Assembly: GCA_029690005.1 (NCBI GenBank) | Contig: CP121458.1 | Coordinates: 2,232,001-2,296,000 of the forward strand | Length of the DNA: 64,000 bases | Source: Prescottella defluvii | Lineage (GTDB): Bacteria > Actinomycetota > Actinomycetes > Mycobacteriales > Mycobacteriaceae | Reading direction: 5' to 3' | In this document: positions 9,120 through 17,530 of the stretch, in pieces | Position numbering within the stretch: the stretch's first letter is position 1 | Layout of the letters: every line of letters starts with the position of its first letter | Notes under the pieces: model-generated | Database searches by the model: none | What the model saw: only the letters and a program-made list of their open reading frames with translations | What the model was told of the DNA's origin: nothing | Translations under genes and position numbers: made by a program

Positions 9120-10526
9120 ATGACCCGGATCGTGATCATCGGTGGTGGACCCGCAGGATACGAAGCAGCCCTGGTGGCTGCACAGCACGGGGCGTCGGTG
9201 TCACTGGTCGACTCGGACGGCGTCGGCGGTGCCTGCGCGCTGTTCGACTGCGTCCCGTCGAAGACCTTCATCGCGTCCACCGGCATCCGCACCGACATGC
9301 GCCGCGCCACCGATCTGGGCATCTCGCTCGATCCGTCGAGTGCCACCATCTCGCTGCCGCAGATCAACTCCCGCGTCAAGAACCTCGCGCAGGTCCAGTC
9401 CTCCGACATCCGCGCCCGCCTCCAGAGCGTCGGTGTGACGCTGCTGTCGGGTCGGGCCGAGCTGATCGACCCGCAGATCGGCATGGCGTCCCACCAGGTC
9501 CGCGCCACCCTCGCCACGGGCGAGGAGAAGACGCTCCAGGCCGACGTCGTCCTCATCGCCACCGGTGCCAGCCCGCGCGTGCTGCCGGGTGCCCAGCCGG
9601 ACGGCGAGCGCATCCTCACGTGGCGTGAGCTGTACGACCTCGAGGAGCTGCCCACGCACCTCGTGGTGGTCGGTTCGGGTGTCACCGGCGCCGAGTTCGT
9701 CTCCGCGTACACCGAGATGGGCGTCAAGGTCACGCTCGTGTCCAGCCGTGACCGCGTGATGCCGCACGAGGACGCCGACGCGGCCCTCGTCCTCGAGGAC
9801 GTGCTCGCCGAGCGCGGCGTGACGCTGGTCAAGCACGCGCGTGCCGACGCCGTCGAGCGCACCGAGGACGGCGGGGTCGTCGTGAAGCTCTCGGACGGCC
9901 GCACTGTGTACGGCAGCCACGCGCTCATGGCAGTCGGCTCCACGCCCAACACCGAGGGGCTCGGCCTCGAGAAGGTTGGCATCGAGCTCGACAAGGGCGG
10001 GTACCTGCGCGTCGACCGGGTGTCGCGGACCTCGGTCGCGGGCATCTACGCCGCCGGCGACTGCACCGGCCTGCTGCCGCTGGCCTCGGTCGCCGCGATG
10101 CAGGGCCGGATCGCGATGTACCACGCGCTCGGCGAGGGCGTCAGCCCGATCAAGCTCAAGACGGTCGCGTCCGCGGTGTTCACGCGCCCGGAGATCGCCA
10201 ACGTCGGTGTGAGCCAGGCCGCGATCGACAACGGCGAGGTGCCGGCCCGCACGGTCATGCTGCCGCTCAACACCAACCCACGCGCCAAGATGTCGGGTCT
10301 GCGTCGCGGCTTCGTGAAGATCTTCTGCCGTCCGGCAACCGGTGTGGTCATCGGCGGTGTGGTGGTCGCGGCCACCGCATCGGAGCTGATCCTGCCGATC
10401 GCGATCGCGGTGCAGAACAACCTCACGGTCAACGACCTGGCGCAGACCTTCTCGGTGTACCCGTCGCTGTCGGGGTCGATCACCGAGGCGTCGCGTCAGC
10501 TGATGCGCCACGACGACCTCGACTGA
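9120..10526 (+). CDS. lpdA: NAD(P)H quinone reductase LpdA (flavoprotein disulfide reductase family)
   Basis: A 468-residue FAD protein. IVIIGGGPAGYEAALVAA binds FAD, VVVGSGVTGAEFVSAYTEMG binds NAD(P)H, and GIYAAGDCTG contacts flavin. Two cysteines are present in GGACALFDCVPSK, but the C-terminal catalytic His-Glu dyad region of dihydrolipoamide dehydrogenase (HxHPTLSE) reads SVYPSLSGS, so the acid-base His is missing. This agrees with the mycobacterial LpdA, which reduces quinones rather than lipoamide. GGAGGA 6-11 nt before ATG 9120 is a strong ribosome site. It protects against oxidative stress in the known family. Confidence 0.92.
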   Translation: MTRIVIIGGGPAGYEAALVAAQHGASVSLVDSDGVGGACALFDCVPSKTFIASTGIRTDMRRATDLGISLDPSSATISLPQINSRVKNLAQVQSSDIRARLQSVGVTLLSGRAELIDPQIGMASHQVRATLATGEEKTLQADVVLIATGASPRVLPGAQPDGERILTWRELYDLEELPTHLVVVGSGVTGAEFVSAYTEMGVKVTLVSSRDRVMPHEDADAALVLEDVLAERGVTLVKHARADAVERTEDGGVVVKLSDGRTVYGSHALMAVGSTPNTEGLGLEKVGIELDKGGYLRVDRVSRTSVAGIYAAGDCTGLLPLASVAAMQGRIAMYHALGEGVSPIKLKTVASAVFTRPEIANVGVSQAAIDNGEVPARTVMLPLNTNPRAKMSGLRRGFVKIFCRPATGVVIGGVVVAATASELILPIAIAVQNNLTVNDLAQTFSVYPSLSGSITEASRQLMRHDDLD

Positions 10527-10533
10527 TCTCGAC

Positions 10534-10555
10534 ATGTGAGACGGTGATTTCACAT
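10534..10555. promoter_or_regulatory. Inverted repeat between lpdA and aminotransferase
   Basis: Arms ATGTGA (10534-10539) and TCACAT (10550-10555) are separated by 10 nt, just after the lpdA stop and 158 bp before the next start. The half-sites resemble CRP/GlxR boxes, but the usual spacer is 6 nt. It could be an operator of another regulator or a weak hairpin ending lpdA. Confidence 0.3.
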
Positions 10556-10713
10556 CGTGGCGGGCGTTGTGGAATGATGCGATAGGTCGGTCGAGAACCA
10601 TCGGCCCACCAACTTCGCTCTCCGCCCCGAGGATCCGGGACGACCTGGGTGTTTCTGCCTTCGTCCTTCGCCGTCGTGCGTGACGGCAGTACCTCGACCA
10701 CGGAGCCGCCTCC

Positions 10714-11939
10714 ATGTCACTCGATTCGTCGTCGCTCGATTCGTCCCTCCAGTTGTCGTCGCGGATGGCCGGCCTGCGCAGTTCGGCCATCCGCGACCTG
10801 CTGACCCTCACCGCACGCCCCGAGGTCATCAGCCTGGCCGGTGGATTGCCGGCCACGGAACTCGTTCCGCGTGAACGCATCACGCAGGCCGCGCAGCGGG
10901 CCCTCGCCGATCCGCGTTCGGTGCAGTACGGCGAGACGTCCGGGTGGGCGCCGCTGCGTGAGGTCGTCGCCGCCCGCGAGAGCGAGAAGGTGGGACGCCG
11001 GATCGACCCGGCCGAGGTCGTCGTCACCCACGGATCGCAGCAGGCGCTGAGCCTGCTCGCGCAGGTCCTGCTCGACCCGGGCGACACCGTCGTGGTGGAG
11101 GAACCCGGCTACACCGGCGCGCTGCAGGTCTTCCGGACCGCGCAGGCCACGCTGGCGCCCGTCGCGCTCGACGCGGACGGCATGGTCACCGAGGACCTCG
11201 AGCGGTCACTGCGAGAAGGACTGCGGCCCAAGGTCGTCCACACGGTCAGCAACTTCCACAACCCGCGCGGCGTCGTGCTCTCCGCGTCGCGTCGGGCGCA
11301 CCTCGCAGCTCTCGCGGACCGGTACGGATTCTGGATCATCGAGGACGATCCGTACGGCGAGCTGTGGTTCGACGCACCGGCCCCCGCACCCGTTGCGGCG
11401 CATTCGGATCGGGTGCTGCGCTTGTCGAGCGGATCCAAGACGCTGGCCCCCGCGCTGCGCATCGGCTGGCTGCACGGCGATCGCCGCGTGTGCGAGGCCG
11501 TCGAACTCCTCAAGCAAGGCGCGGACCTGTGCGGGTCCTCGCTGACACAGCAGATCGCGACCGAACTGCTCGATGACAGCGCGTGGTTGGGCGCGCACCT
11601 GACAACCGTCCGCGGGGCCTATGCGGCGCGGGCCGGCGCGCTGGTCGACGCACTCGACACCGCTTTCGGGGACCGCATCTCGCACGCCACGGTGCACGGC
11701 GGCATGTTCTGCTGGATCGAGTTCGCCGACGGCGTCGACACGACCGCCCTGCTCGAGACCGCCGTCGAGCACGACGTCGCGTACGTGCCGGGAGGCGCGT
11801 TCGGGTCGCAAGCACCCACCCGCATGCGGCGCGCCTGTGCTTCGCGACGTACGACGGGGCGGTGCTGGCCGAGGGCGTCGACCGGCTCCGCAAGGCGTAC
11901 GACTCGTACGGTCCCCGCCGGGAAGCCGTCGCGCGCTGA
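10714..11939 (+). CDS. PLP-dependent aminotransferase, class I/II (apparent frameshift)
   Basis: A fold-type I aminotransferase of ~408 residues without a GntR domain. EVISLAGGLPATELVP, VVVTHGSQQALSLLAQVLLD and FWIIEDDPYGELWF place the cofactor, and LSSGSKTLAPALRIGWL holds the Schiff-base lysine. It resembles the aminotransferase half of MocR proteins and 2-aminoadipate/valine-pyruvate type enzymes; the substrate is unknown. The frame breaks at ~11818-11826, where one missing base joins QAPTR to AARLCFATYDGAVLAEG. With that the protein ends at the TGA at 11937-11939. Upstream is an inverted repeat; downstream is the GTAC-box array. Confidence 0.85.
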
Positions 11940-11945
11940 GGTCGA

Positions 11946-11993
11946 TTCGTACGAACCCTCGCGTTTTGTACAAACTCTCATGCTTCGTACAAA
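11946..11993. promoter_or_regulatory. Three GTAC palindromes at 19-bp spacing (putative YefM-type operator)
   Basis: TTCGTACGAA (11946-11955), TTTGTACAAA (11965-11974) and TTCGTACAAA (11984-11993) recur with exactly 19 bp between starts, so they face the same side of the helix. The first two are perfect palindromes. TGTACA/CGTAC cores resemble the TGTACA core known from E. coli yefM-yoeB operators. They lie after the aminotransferase stop and 75 bp before the Phd/YefM-type antitoxin gene, which makes autoregulation the leading idea. Confidence 0.6.
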
Positions 11994-12054
11994 GCCGATC
12001 GTGTGGCGGGCACTCGACCCCACCGCAACCTGCGACGTTGTCGGTGGCTGCTCG

Positions 12055-12060
12055 TACCCT
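12055..12060 (+). promoter_or_regulatory. Putative -10 box of the antitoxin gene
   Basis: TACCCT lies 7 nt before ATG 12068, suggesting a leaderless message. The GTAC array would sit about 75-120 bp upstream of this start, so it would act as an upstream operator unless another promoter is used. Confidence 0.3.
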
Positions 12061-12067
12061 CCCCGGC

Positions 12068-12277
12068 ATGATGACGACAGTGCCGTTCGGGGAGGCGCGA
12101 GCACAGTTGCGTGAACTGCTCTGCCGAGCGGAGTACGGGCGAGAACGGATCACCATCACGCGGCACGGGGCACCGGCTGCGGCATTGGTGTCGGTCGAGG
12201 ATCTGCGGGCGCTGGAGGCGCTCGAGGTGCCCGAGGCGTCCGACGGGGCGTGCGGGGATCGCAGCCTGCGGTGTTGA
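12068..12277 (+). CDS. Phd/YefM-family antitoxin (no RelE/YoeB toxin seen)
   Basis: A 69-residue protein: TTVPFGEARAQLRELLCRAE, then RITITRHGAPAAALVSVEDL, the two conserved blocks of the prevent-host-death/YefM fold (dimeric DNA-binding N-terminus and a strand followed by the toxin-binding tail). The tail after residue ~55 is short. Family members neutralise RelE, YoeB or Doc toxins and repress their own operon. Here the following gene encodes an SRPBCC protein instead and starts within the antitoxin stop. Either the toxin is lost, or the partner is non-standard. Confidence 0.8.
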   Translation: MMTTVPFGEARAQLRELLCRAEYGRERITITRHGAPAAALVSVEDLRALEALEVPEASDGACGDRSLRC

Positions 12278-12659
12278 GCGAATCCGTCGTGATCGGTGCG
12301 ACGGTCGCGGCGGTGTGGAGTGTCCTGACCGTCTCCCGGTGGCGTTCCGGGTGGTGGTCTTCACTGCTGCTCGACGCGTATTGCGGCGGCGAGGTGCTGG
12401 TCGATTGGGACGAGCGAGCCGGCCGCGTGATCGAGTGCACCGACGGCGAGTCGATCACGATCCAGTTCGGCGGTGCGGCGGAGTTCGCCCCGCTGGTGGT
12501 GCACATCGAACTCGTCCCGGCCCGCCGGTCGGCGAATCCGTCGAGGTGCGGATTCGCCAGGACGGTCCGGGGCCGGGCGCCGACTACTGGCGCGAACGCC
12601 TTGACGCATGGAAGCGCTACGCAGAGGCGTTGTCGTCGTCCTCGTCGATCCAGCCGTAG
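12271..12659 (+). CDS. SRPBCC (START-like) domain protein coupled to antitoxin (apparent frameshift)
   Basis: About 129 residues after repair, starting [20 protein letters not shown], typical of the SRPBCC helix-grip fold that binds hydrophobic ligands. [20 protein letters not shown] and a C-terminal helix [17 protein letters not shown] complete it. The frame breaks at CCC 12521-12523; one more C joins LVPA to [15 protein letters not shown]. An earlier GTG at 12250 is in frame. The start overlaps the antitoxin stop. The 3' end overlaps the convergent glpK by 43 bp. The toxin RatA of E. coli is also a START-type protein, but no similarity beyond fold is claimed. Confidence 0.6.
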
Positions 12660-14131
12660 GTCCGCTCGACGGCGCGGTTCCAGCCGGCGTAGAGGCGCTC
12701 ACGCTCGGACTCGTCCATCTTCGGCTCCCAAGTCTTGTCCTCGGCCCAGTTCTCGCGAATGTCGTTCTCGCTCTTCCAGAACCCGACGGCCAGGCCCGCC
12801 GCGTACGCGGCGCCGAGCGCGGTGGTCTCGTTGACCACCGGGCGCGTGACGGGGACGTCGAGGATGTCCGACTGGAACTGCATGAGCGTCTCGTTGACGA
12901 CCATGCCGCCGTCCACCTTGAGGGAACTCAGTTCGACGCCGGAATCGGCGCGCATCGCCTCGATGACCTCGCGAGTCTGGTAGGCGGTGGCCTCGAGGGC
13001 GGCCCGGGCGAGATGGCCCTTGTTCACGAACCGGGTCAGGCCGGCGATCACGCCGCGGGCGTCGGGTCGCCACCGCGGCGCGAACAGCCCCGAGAACGCC
13101 GGCACGAAGTACGCGCCGCCGTTGTCGTCGACGGTCTTCGCGAGGGGTTCGATGTCCTTGGCCGACTGGATGATTCCGAGGTTGTCGCGCAGCCACTGCA
13201 CGAGCGACCCGGTGACCGCGACGGAACCCTCGAGGGCGTACACGGCGGGCTTGTCGCCGAGCTTGTAACAGACGGTCGTGAGCAGTCCGTGTTCGCTGTG
13301 GACCGGCGTCGTCCCGGTGTTGAGCAACAAGAAGTTTCCGGTGCCGTAGGTGTTCTTGGCCTCGCCCTCCGACAGGCACGCCTGCCCGAACGTCGCGGCC
13401 TGCTGGTCGCCGAGGATTCCGGCGATGGGAACGCCGGCGGAGATCCCGGGCAGGGCCAGTTCGCCGTAGACCTCGGAGGAGCTGCGGATCTCCGGCAGCA
13501 TCGACACCGGGATACCGATCGCCGCGCAGATGTCGTGATCCCATTCGAGCGTCTCGATGTTCATCAGCAGCGTGCGCGACGCGTTGGTGACGTCGGTGAT
13601 GTGCTGGCCGCCGGTGAGATTCCAGATGATCCACGAGTCGATGGTTCCGAAGCAGAGCTCGCCCGCCTCCGCGCGCTCCCGGGCGCCGTCGACGTTGTCG
13701 AGGATCCACCGGACCTTGGGGCCCGAGAAGTACGTCGACAGCGGCAGACCGGTGGTGGCGCGGAATCGTTCGGGTCCCTCGGCGCCGCCGATCTCGGTGC
13801 AGAGGCGGTCGGTGCGGGTGTCCTGCCACACGATCGCGTTGTAGACGGGCTTGCCGGTTTCGCGGTCCCACACGACGGTCGTCTCACGCTGATTCGTGAT
13901 GCCGATCGCGGCGATGTCCTGCGCCGTGAGATTCGTCTTGGCGAGGACACTGCCGACCATCTCGCGGGTGTTGCTCCACAACTGTTCGGGATCGTGCTCC
14001 ACCCAGCCCGGCTTCGGGAAGATCTGGTCGTGTTCCTTCTGCGCAACGCCGACGACCCGACCGTGGTGGTCGAAGATCATGCATCGGCTCGAGGTGGTTC
14101 CCTGGTCGATGGCGGCGATGTACTTGGTCAC
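12617..14131 (-). CDS. glpK: Glycerol kinase
   Basis: A 504-residue FGGY kinase that converts glycerol and ATP to glycerol 3-phosphate. The N-terminus [18 protein letters not shown] binds ATP phosphates. [16 protein letters not shown] carries substrate contacts, [11 protein letters not shown] and [20 protein letters not shown] are the two FGGY signatures, and [18 protein letters not shown] is typical. It is complete and in one frame. It is divergent from glpD across 81 bp, so uptake product phosphorylation and oxidation are controlled from one region. No glpF transporter gene lies in the window. Confidence 0.97.
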   Translation of the reverse strand: MTKYIAAIDQGTTSSRCMIFDHHGRVVGVAQKEHDQIFPKPGWVEHDPEQLWSNTREMVGSVLAKTNLTAQDIAAIGITNQRETTVVWDRETGKPVYNAIVWQDTRTDRLCTEIGGAEGPERFRATTGLPLSTYFSGPKVRWILDNVDGARERAEAGELCFGTIDSWIIWNLTGGQHITDVTNASRTLLMNIETLEWDHDICAAIGIPVSMLPEIRSSSEVYGELALPGISAGVPIAGILGDQQAATFGQACLSEGEAKNTYGTGNFLLLNTGTTPVHSEHGLLTTVCYKLGDKPAVYALEGSVAVTGSLVQWLRDNLGIIQSAKDIEPLAKTVDDNGGAYFVPAFSGLFAPRWRPDARGVIAGLTRFVNKGHLARAALEATAYQTREVIEAMRADSGVELSSLKVDGGMVVNETLMQFQSDILDVPVTRPVVNETTALGAAYAAGLAVGFWKSENDIRENWAEDKTWEPKMDESERERLYAGWNRAVERTYGWIDEDDDNASA

Positions 14132-14212
14132 GGTCGTCCTTGTCTCTCGGGCAGTATGCGGACGAAGCTACTAGCCTGAGAGCAGATTCGCCGACAACCA
14201 CGGGAGACCGCG
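14132..14212. promoter_or_regulatory. Divergent glpK/glpD promoter region
   Basis: This 81-bp gap holds both promoters. A CATACT-type hexamer faces glpK on the minus strand, TACTAG is a possible -10 for glpD, and CGGGAG precedes the TTG start of glpD. I see no long palindrome, so the regulator is not predictable from sequence. Confidence 0.35.
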
Positions 14213-15949
14213 TTGGACAAGCAGCCTGGTGTGCAGTATCTGGGCCCGCGACAGCGGGAGCAGGCTTGGGAGAAGTTGGGATCCGAGCAATTCGACGTGG
14301 TGGTGGTGGGTGGCGGCGTCGTCGGGGCGGGCGCCGCGCTCGATGCCGCGACCCGCGGGCTGAAGGTGGCGCTCGTCGAGGCACGTGATTTCGCGTCCGG
14401 CACGTCGTCGCGGTCGTCGAAGATGTTCCACGGCGGGCTGCGCTATCTCGAACAGCTCGAGTTCGGTCTGGTCGCGGAGGCGCTGCACGAGCGCGAGCTG
14501 TCGATGTCCACGCTCGCCCCGCACCTCGTCAAACCGTTGAAGTTCCTCTTCCCGCTGACGCACCGGGTGTGGGAGCGCCCGTACATGGCCGCGGGATTCC
14601 TCCTGTACGACCGGATGGGCGGTTCGAAGTCCGTTCCGGCACAGAAACATCTGACCCGCGCGGGTGCGCTGCGGATGGCGCCCGGGCTCAAGCGCAACGC
14701 GTTGATCGGCGGAATTCGCTACTTCGACACCGTCGTCGACGACGCGCGCCACACGATGACAGTCGCGCGCACCGCCGCCCACTACGGCGCGGTCGTGCGC
14801 ACGTCCACACAGGTGGTGGGTTTCCTCCGGGAGGCCGACCGGGTGTCGGGTGTTCGCGTGCGGGATTCGGAGACCGGAGCGACCGCGGAGGTCAAGGGGC
14901 ACGTCGTCATCAATGCGACCGGCGTGTGGACCGACGAGATCCAGGCCCTGTCGCGGCAGCGCGGCCGGTTCCGGGTGCGGGCGTCCAAGGGCGTCCACAT
15001 CGTGGTCCCGCGCGATCGCATCGTGAGCGACTCCGCGATCATTCTCCGTACCGAGAAGTCCGTGCTGTTCGTCATCCCGTGGGGCAACCACTGGATCATC
15101 GGCACCACCGACACCGACTGGAATCTGGACCTCGCCCACCCGGCTGCGACGAAGGCTGACATCGACTACATCCTCGGTCACGTCAACAATGTGCTGGTCA
15201 CCCCGCTAACCCACGACGACATCGACGGCGTCTACGCCGGGCTGCGCCCGCTGCTGGCGGGGGAGAGCGACGAGACGTCCAAGCTCTCGCGCGAGCACGC
15301 GGTCGCCCGCGTCGCGCCCGGCCTGGTCGCGATCGCCGGCGGGAAGTACACCACCTACCGGGTGATGGGCGAGGACGCCGTCGATCTCGCCGCCGAGGAC
15401 ATCCCGGCGCGGGTGGCGCCGTCGATTACCGAGAAGGTGCCGCTGGTCGGCGCGGACGGATACTTCGCGCTCGTCAACCAGGCCGTGCACCTCGGACAGG
15501 TGCACGGGCTGCATCCGTACCGGATCAAGCACCTGCTGGGCCGTTACGGGTCCCTGATCGACGAGGTGCTCGAACTCGCTGCCGGGTCGCCGGAACTGCT
15601 CGACCCGATCACCGACGCACCCGACTATCTGCAGGTGGAGGCCGTGTACGCCGCCGCGGCGGAAGGTGCGCTACACCTCGAGGACATCCTCGCCCGGCGC
15701 ACCCGCATCTCGATCGAGTACACGCACCGGGGCGTCAACTGTGCCGAACAGGTGGCCCGGCTCGTGGCTCCGGTCCTGGGCTGGGACGAGGCGACCATCG
15801 ACCGCGAGGTCGAGACGTATCGGGCGCGGGTGGAGGCCGAGATCATGTCGCAGGCGCAGCCTGACGACGGCTCCGCCGACGCGCTGCGGGCCGCTGCCCC
15901 GGAGGCACGGGCAGAGATCCTTCGAGCCGGTACCGGGCGCGGTACCTAG
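14213..15949 (+). CDS. glpD: Glycerol-3-phosphate dehydrogenase, FAD-dependent
   Basis: A 578-residue flavoenzyme that oxidises glycerol 3-phosphate to dihydroxyacetone phosphate and passes electrons to membrane quinones. DVVVVGGGVVGAGAALDAA is the FAD fold; GTSSRSSKMFHGGLRYLE and IGTTDTDWNLDL are family signatures; GGKYTTYRVMGEDAVD leads to the C-terminal domain. It matches GlpD2 of mycobacteria in length. The start is TTG 14213, supported by the GGGAG site 8-12 nt before it. It should work with glpK. Its stop overlaps the convergent membrane gene by 3 bp. Confidence 0.96.
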   Translation: MDKQPGVQYLGPRQREQAWEKLGSEQFDVVVVGGGVVGAGAALDAATRGLKVALVEARDFASGTSSRSSKMFHGGLRYLEQLEFGLVAEALHERELSMSTLAPHLVKPLKFLFPLTHRVWERPYMAAGFLLYDRMGGSKSVPAQKHLTRAGALRMAPGLKRNALIGGIRYFDTVVDDARHTMTVARTAAHYGAVVRTSTQVVGFLREADRVSGVRVRDSETGATAEVKGHVVINATGVWTDEIQALSRQRGRFRVRASKGVHIVVPRDRIVSDSAIILRTEKSVLFVIPWGNHWIIGTTDTDWNLDLAHPAATKADIDYILGHVNNVLVTPLTHDDIDGVYAGLRPLLAGESDETSKLSREHAVARVAPGLVAIAGGKYTTYRVMGEDAVDLAAEDIPARVAPSITEKVPLVGADGYFALVNQAVHLGQVHGLHPYRIKHLLGRYGSLIDEVLELAAGSPELLDPITDAPDYLQVEAVYAAAAEGALHLEDILARRTRISIEYTHRGVNCAEQVARLVAPVLGWDEATIDREVETYRARVEAEIMSQAQPDDGSADALRAAAPEARAEILRAGTGRGT

Positions 15950-16485
15950 TGGGTCAGCACGATCTTGACGACGACGACCGCGGTGGCTGCTACGGCCAGC
16001 AGCCCCGCGGCGATCAGGGTGTCGCGCGAGGGCCGTTCGCCGCGGAGACGGGCGATGACGAAGACCATCGACGCGATGCGAATGAGGATCGTGATCTCGG
16101 CGATCAACTGGGCGGTGAACGGCTCGAGCCAACCGAAGACGGCGGTCGCCAGGAGGGCGATCGGAAGGACCGCCGAGCTGAGGACCGGCACCGAGTCGCG
16201 CAATTCGGTCAGGCGGTCGGCGGTCGTCAGCTGACGACCGGAGCGGACCGATTTGCCGACGCCTTCGGCGAAGGCGTGAGCGATGAACGTCGACACCGCG
16301 GTTCCCGCCACGACTGCGATCGTGCGGGAATCGCTGCGGGAGACCGTCTCCGGGATCAGTGCGGCGAGGATCAGGATGTTGCCGTACACGTAGGCGCTGA
16401 TGCGACTGGCCGCGTTCTCCCGGTCGAGAGGAACCGAGCGACTCAAAAGGGGACGGTGCAGCAGCGAACGTAGATCCGGTTCCAT
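15946..16485 (-). CDS. Four-segment membrane protein, unknown
   Basis: A 179-residue protein. After a basic cytosolic N-terminus (MEPDLRSLLHRPLLSRSVPL) come hydrophobic segments at ~32-46, ~52-68, ~96-115, ~120-140 and ~158-177. A conserved-looking HAFAEGVGKSVRSG loop separates the second and third segments, and the protein ends VVVVKIVLTH. I cannot place it in a named transporter family. It lies between convergent glpD and the MpaB-type gene, 19 bp after the MpaB stop on the same strand, so it may be co-transcribed with that gene and share TetR control. Confidence 0.7.
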   Translation of the reverse strand: MEPDLRSLLHRPLLSRSVPLDRENAASRISAYVYGNILILAALIPETVSRSDSRTIAVVAGTAVSTFIAHAFAEGVGKSVRSGRQLTTADRLTELRDSVPVLSSAVLPIALLATAVFGWLEPFTAQLIAEITILIRIASMVFVIARLRGERPSRDTLIAAGLLAVAATAVVVVKIVLTH

Positions 16486-16504
16486 GTTCCCGAGCGTTGC
16501 ACAA

Positions 16505-17444
16505 TCAGCCCACGGGCGGCGAATAGTGACTCGGATCGCCGCGGTGTTCGAGCGGAGCCAGGTTCCGAGCCGGTGTGTGCACCAGTGGCGCGTCGGCCGG
16601 CATGCGGCCGCTGACACGATCGAGCCCACCCCGGGCACGTGGATGCTTGCGGCGTCGTTCGGGAACGAGATGGAAGACCGCGTTCACGAGGCGGCCTACC
16701 CGGCGATGAACCCACGCGTCGACCGGACCCCAGCGGTAGCCCAGCAGATCCCGCACAGGCGGGTCGTACATGCCGACGGTCAGCCACACGAATCCCTTCG
16801 ACACCGGGATGCGGGCGATGCGCCAGATCGGTTCGGGCAGCCACATCAGGAACGGAGGCCGGCCGATGTCGGAGAGATCGAGGACGTCACGAGTGGCCTT
16901 GTTGTCCTCGAGGACGTTGTGGCACATGTGATCCCAGTACTTCTGGAAGTCCTCCCATGTCTGCGGCACCGGGCGCATGCTCATTCCGTACAGCCGGTAC
17001 CACTGGATGTGCTCGGTGGAACAGTTGCCGCTTCTGCTCCTCGGTGATGCCGCCCACGAAGTTATCGGCGGTGAGGATCGTGCCCATGAAGAACGTGGCG
17101 TGCGCCCAGTAGAAGGTCTCCGGGTCGAGTGCGTGGTAGCGGCGGCCCTTCGCGTCGACGCCCTCGATGGTGCGGTGGTAGTCGCGGACCTCCTCGGCCG
17201 TCTGCCGGGCCCGGTCGCCGTCGAACACGACACCGCCGATCGGGTAGAGCGAGCGGAAGAGGCGCTCCCACCGCTCCTCGAAGAACCGGGAATGCTGTTC
17301 GACGCCCGCGCCCAGGCCCGGGTGCATGTTCTGCATCGACCCGGCCCACAGGCCCTGCAGCATGCCGCGCCAGTCGCCGAAGTAGCGCCAGGTGAGCGAG
17401 TCCGGACCGAGGGGCATCGGTGCCGGTGTATCGGTATGTGCCAC
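16505..17444 (-). CDS. Oxygenase MpaB family protein (DUF2236; apparent frameshift)
   Basis: About 312 residues. GPDSLTWRYFGDWRGMLQGL, MQNMHPGLGAGVEQHS, HRTIEGVDAKGRRYHALDP and FYWAHATFFMGTILTADNF are hallmark blocks of the DUF2236/MpaB/latex-clearing-protein-like heme family; HIQWYRLYGMSMRPVP and a C-terminal TM-like stretch follow. Members are predicted or shown oxygenases on polyisoprenoid or lipid substrates; the substrate is unknown. The frame changes at ~17015-17017, where removing one C on the coding strand (CACCGAG to CACGAG) restores it. Start ATG 17444 faces a divergent TetR gene, with a strong operator in the gap. Confidence 0.82.
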
Positions 17445-17466
17445 GAGCGGCCGCCTTCCACGAAGG

Positions 17467-17490
17467 ATCTGACTACACCCGTTGTCAGAT
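17467..17490. promoter_or_regulatory. TetR-type operator between MpaB gene and tetR
   Basis: Arms ATCTGACTAC (17467-17476) and GTTGTCAGAT (17481-17490) form an inverted repeat with 9 of 10 positions paired and a 4-nt centre. It sits 22 bp upstream of the MpaB start and 40 bp upstream of the TetR start, where it could block both promoters. Confidence 0.75.
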
Positions 17491-17530
17491 TAGGATCGTC
17501 TGCACGACGCGGTCAAGGTCTGGAGGGCGG

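Noticed and set aside
10534..10555. GlxR/CRP operator after lpdA
   Set aside because: The half-sites fit, but the spacer is 10 nt, not the 6 nt of that family, so only a generic inverted repeat is listed.
9201..11087. 628-codon minus-strand frame across lpdA and the aminotransferase
   Set aside because: It spans two well-supported genes and the gap between them, with low-complexity Arg/His/Asp composition and no motif.
12608..14179. Long plus-strand frame of over 500 codons antisense to glpK
   Set aside because: It mirrors glpK, which has every kinase signature. The antisense product is Arg/Asp/Gly-rich with no domain. Such shadows are common at this GC content.
17420..17530. Upstream start for the TetR gene
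   Set aside because: The longer frame reads through the operator and has no ribosome site; TTG 17531 has GGAGGG upstream and gives the normal N-terminus.
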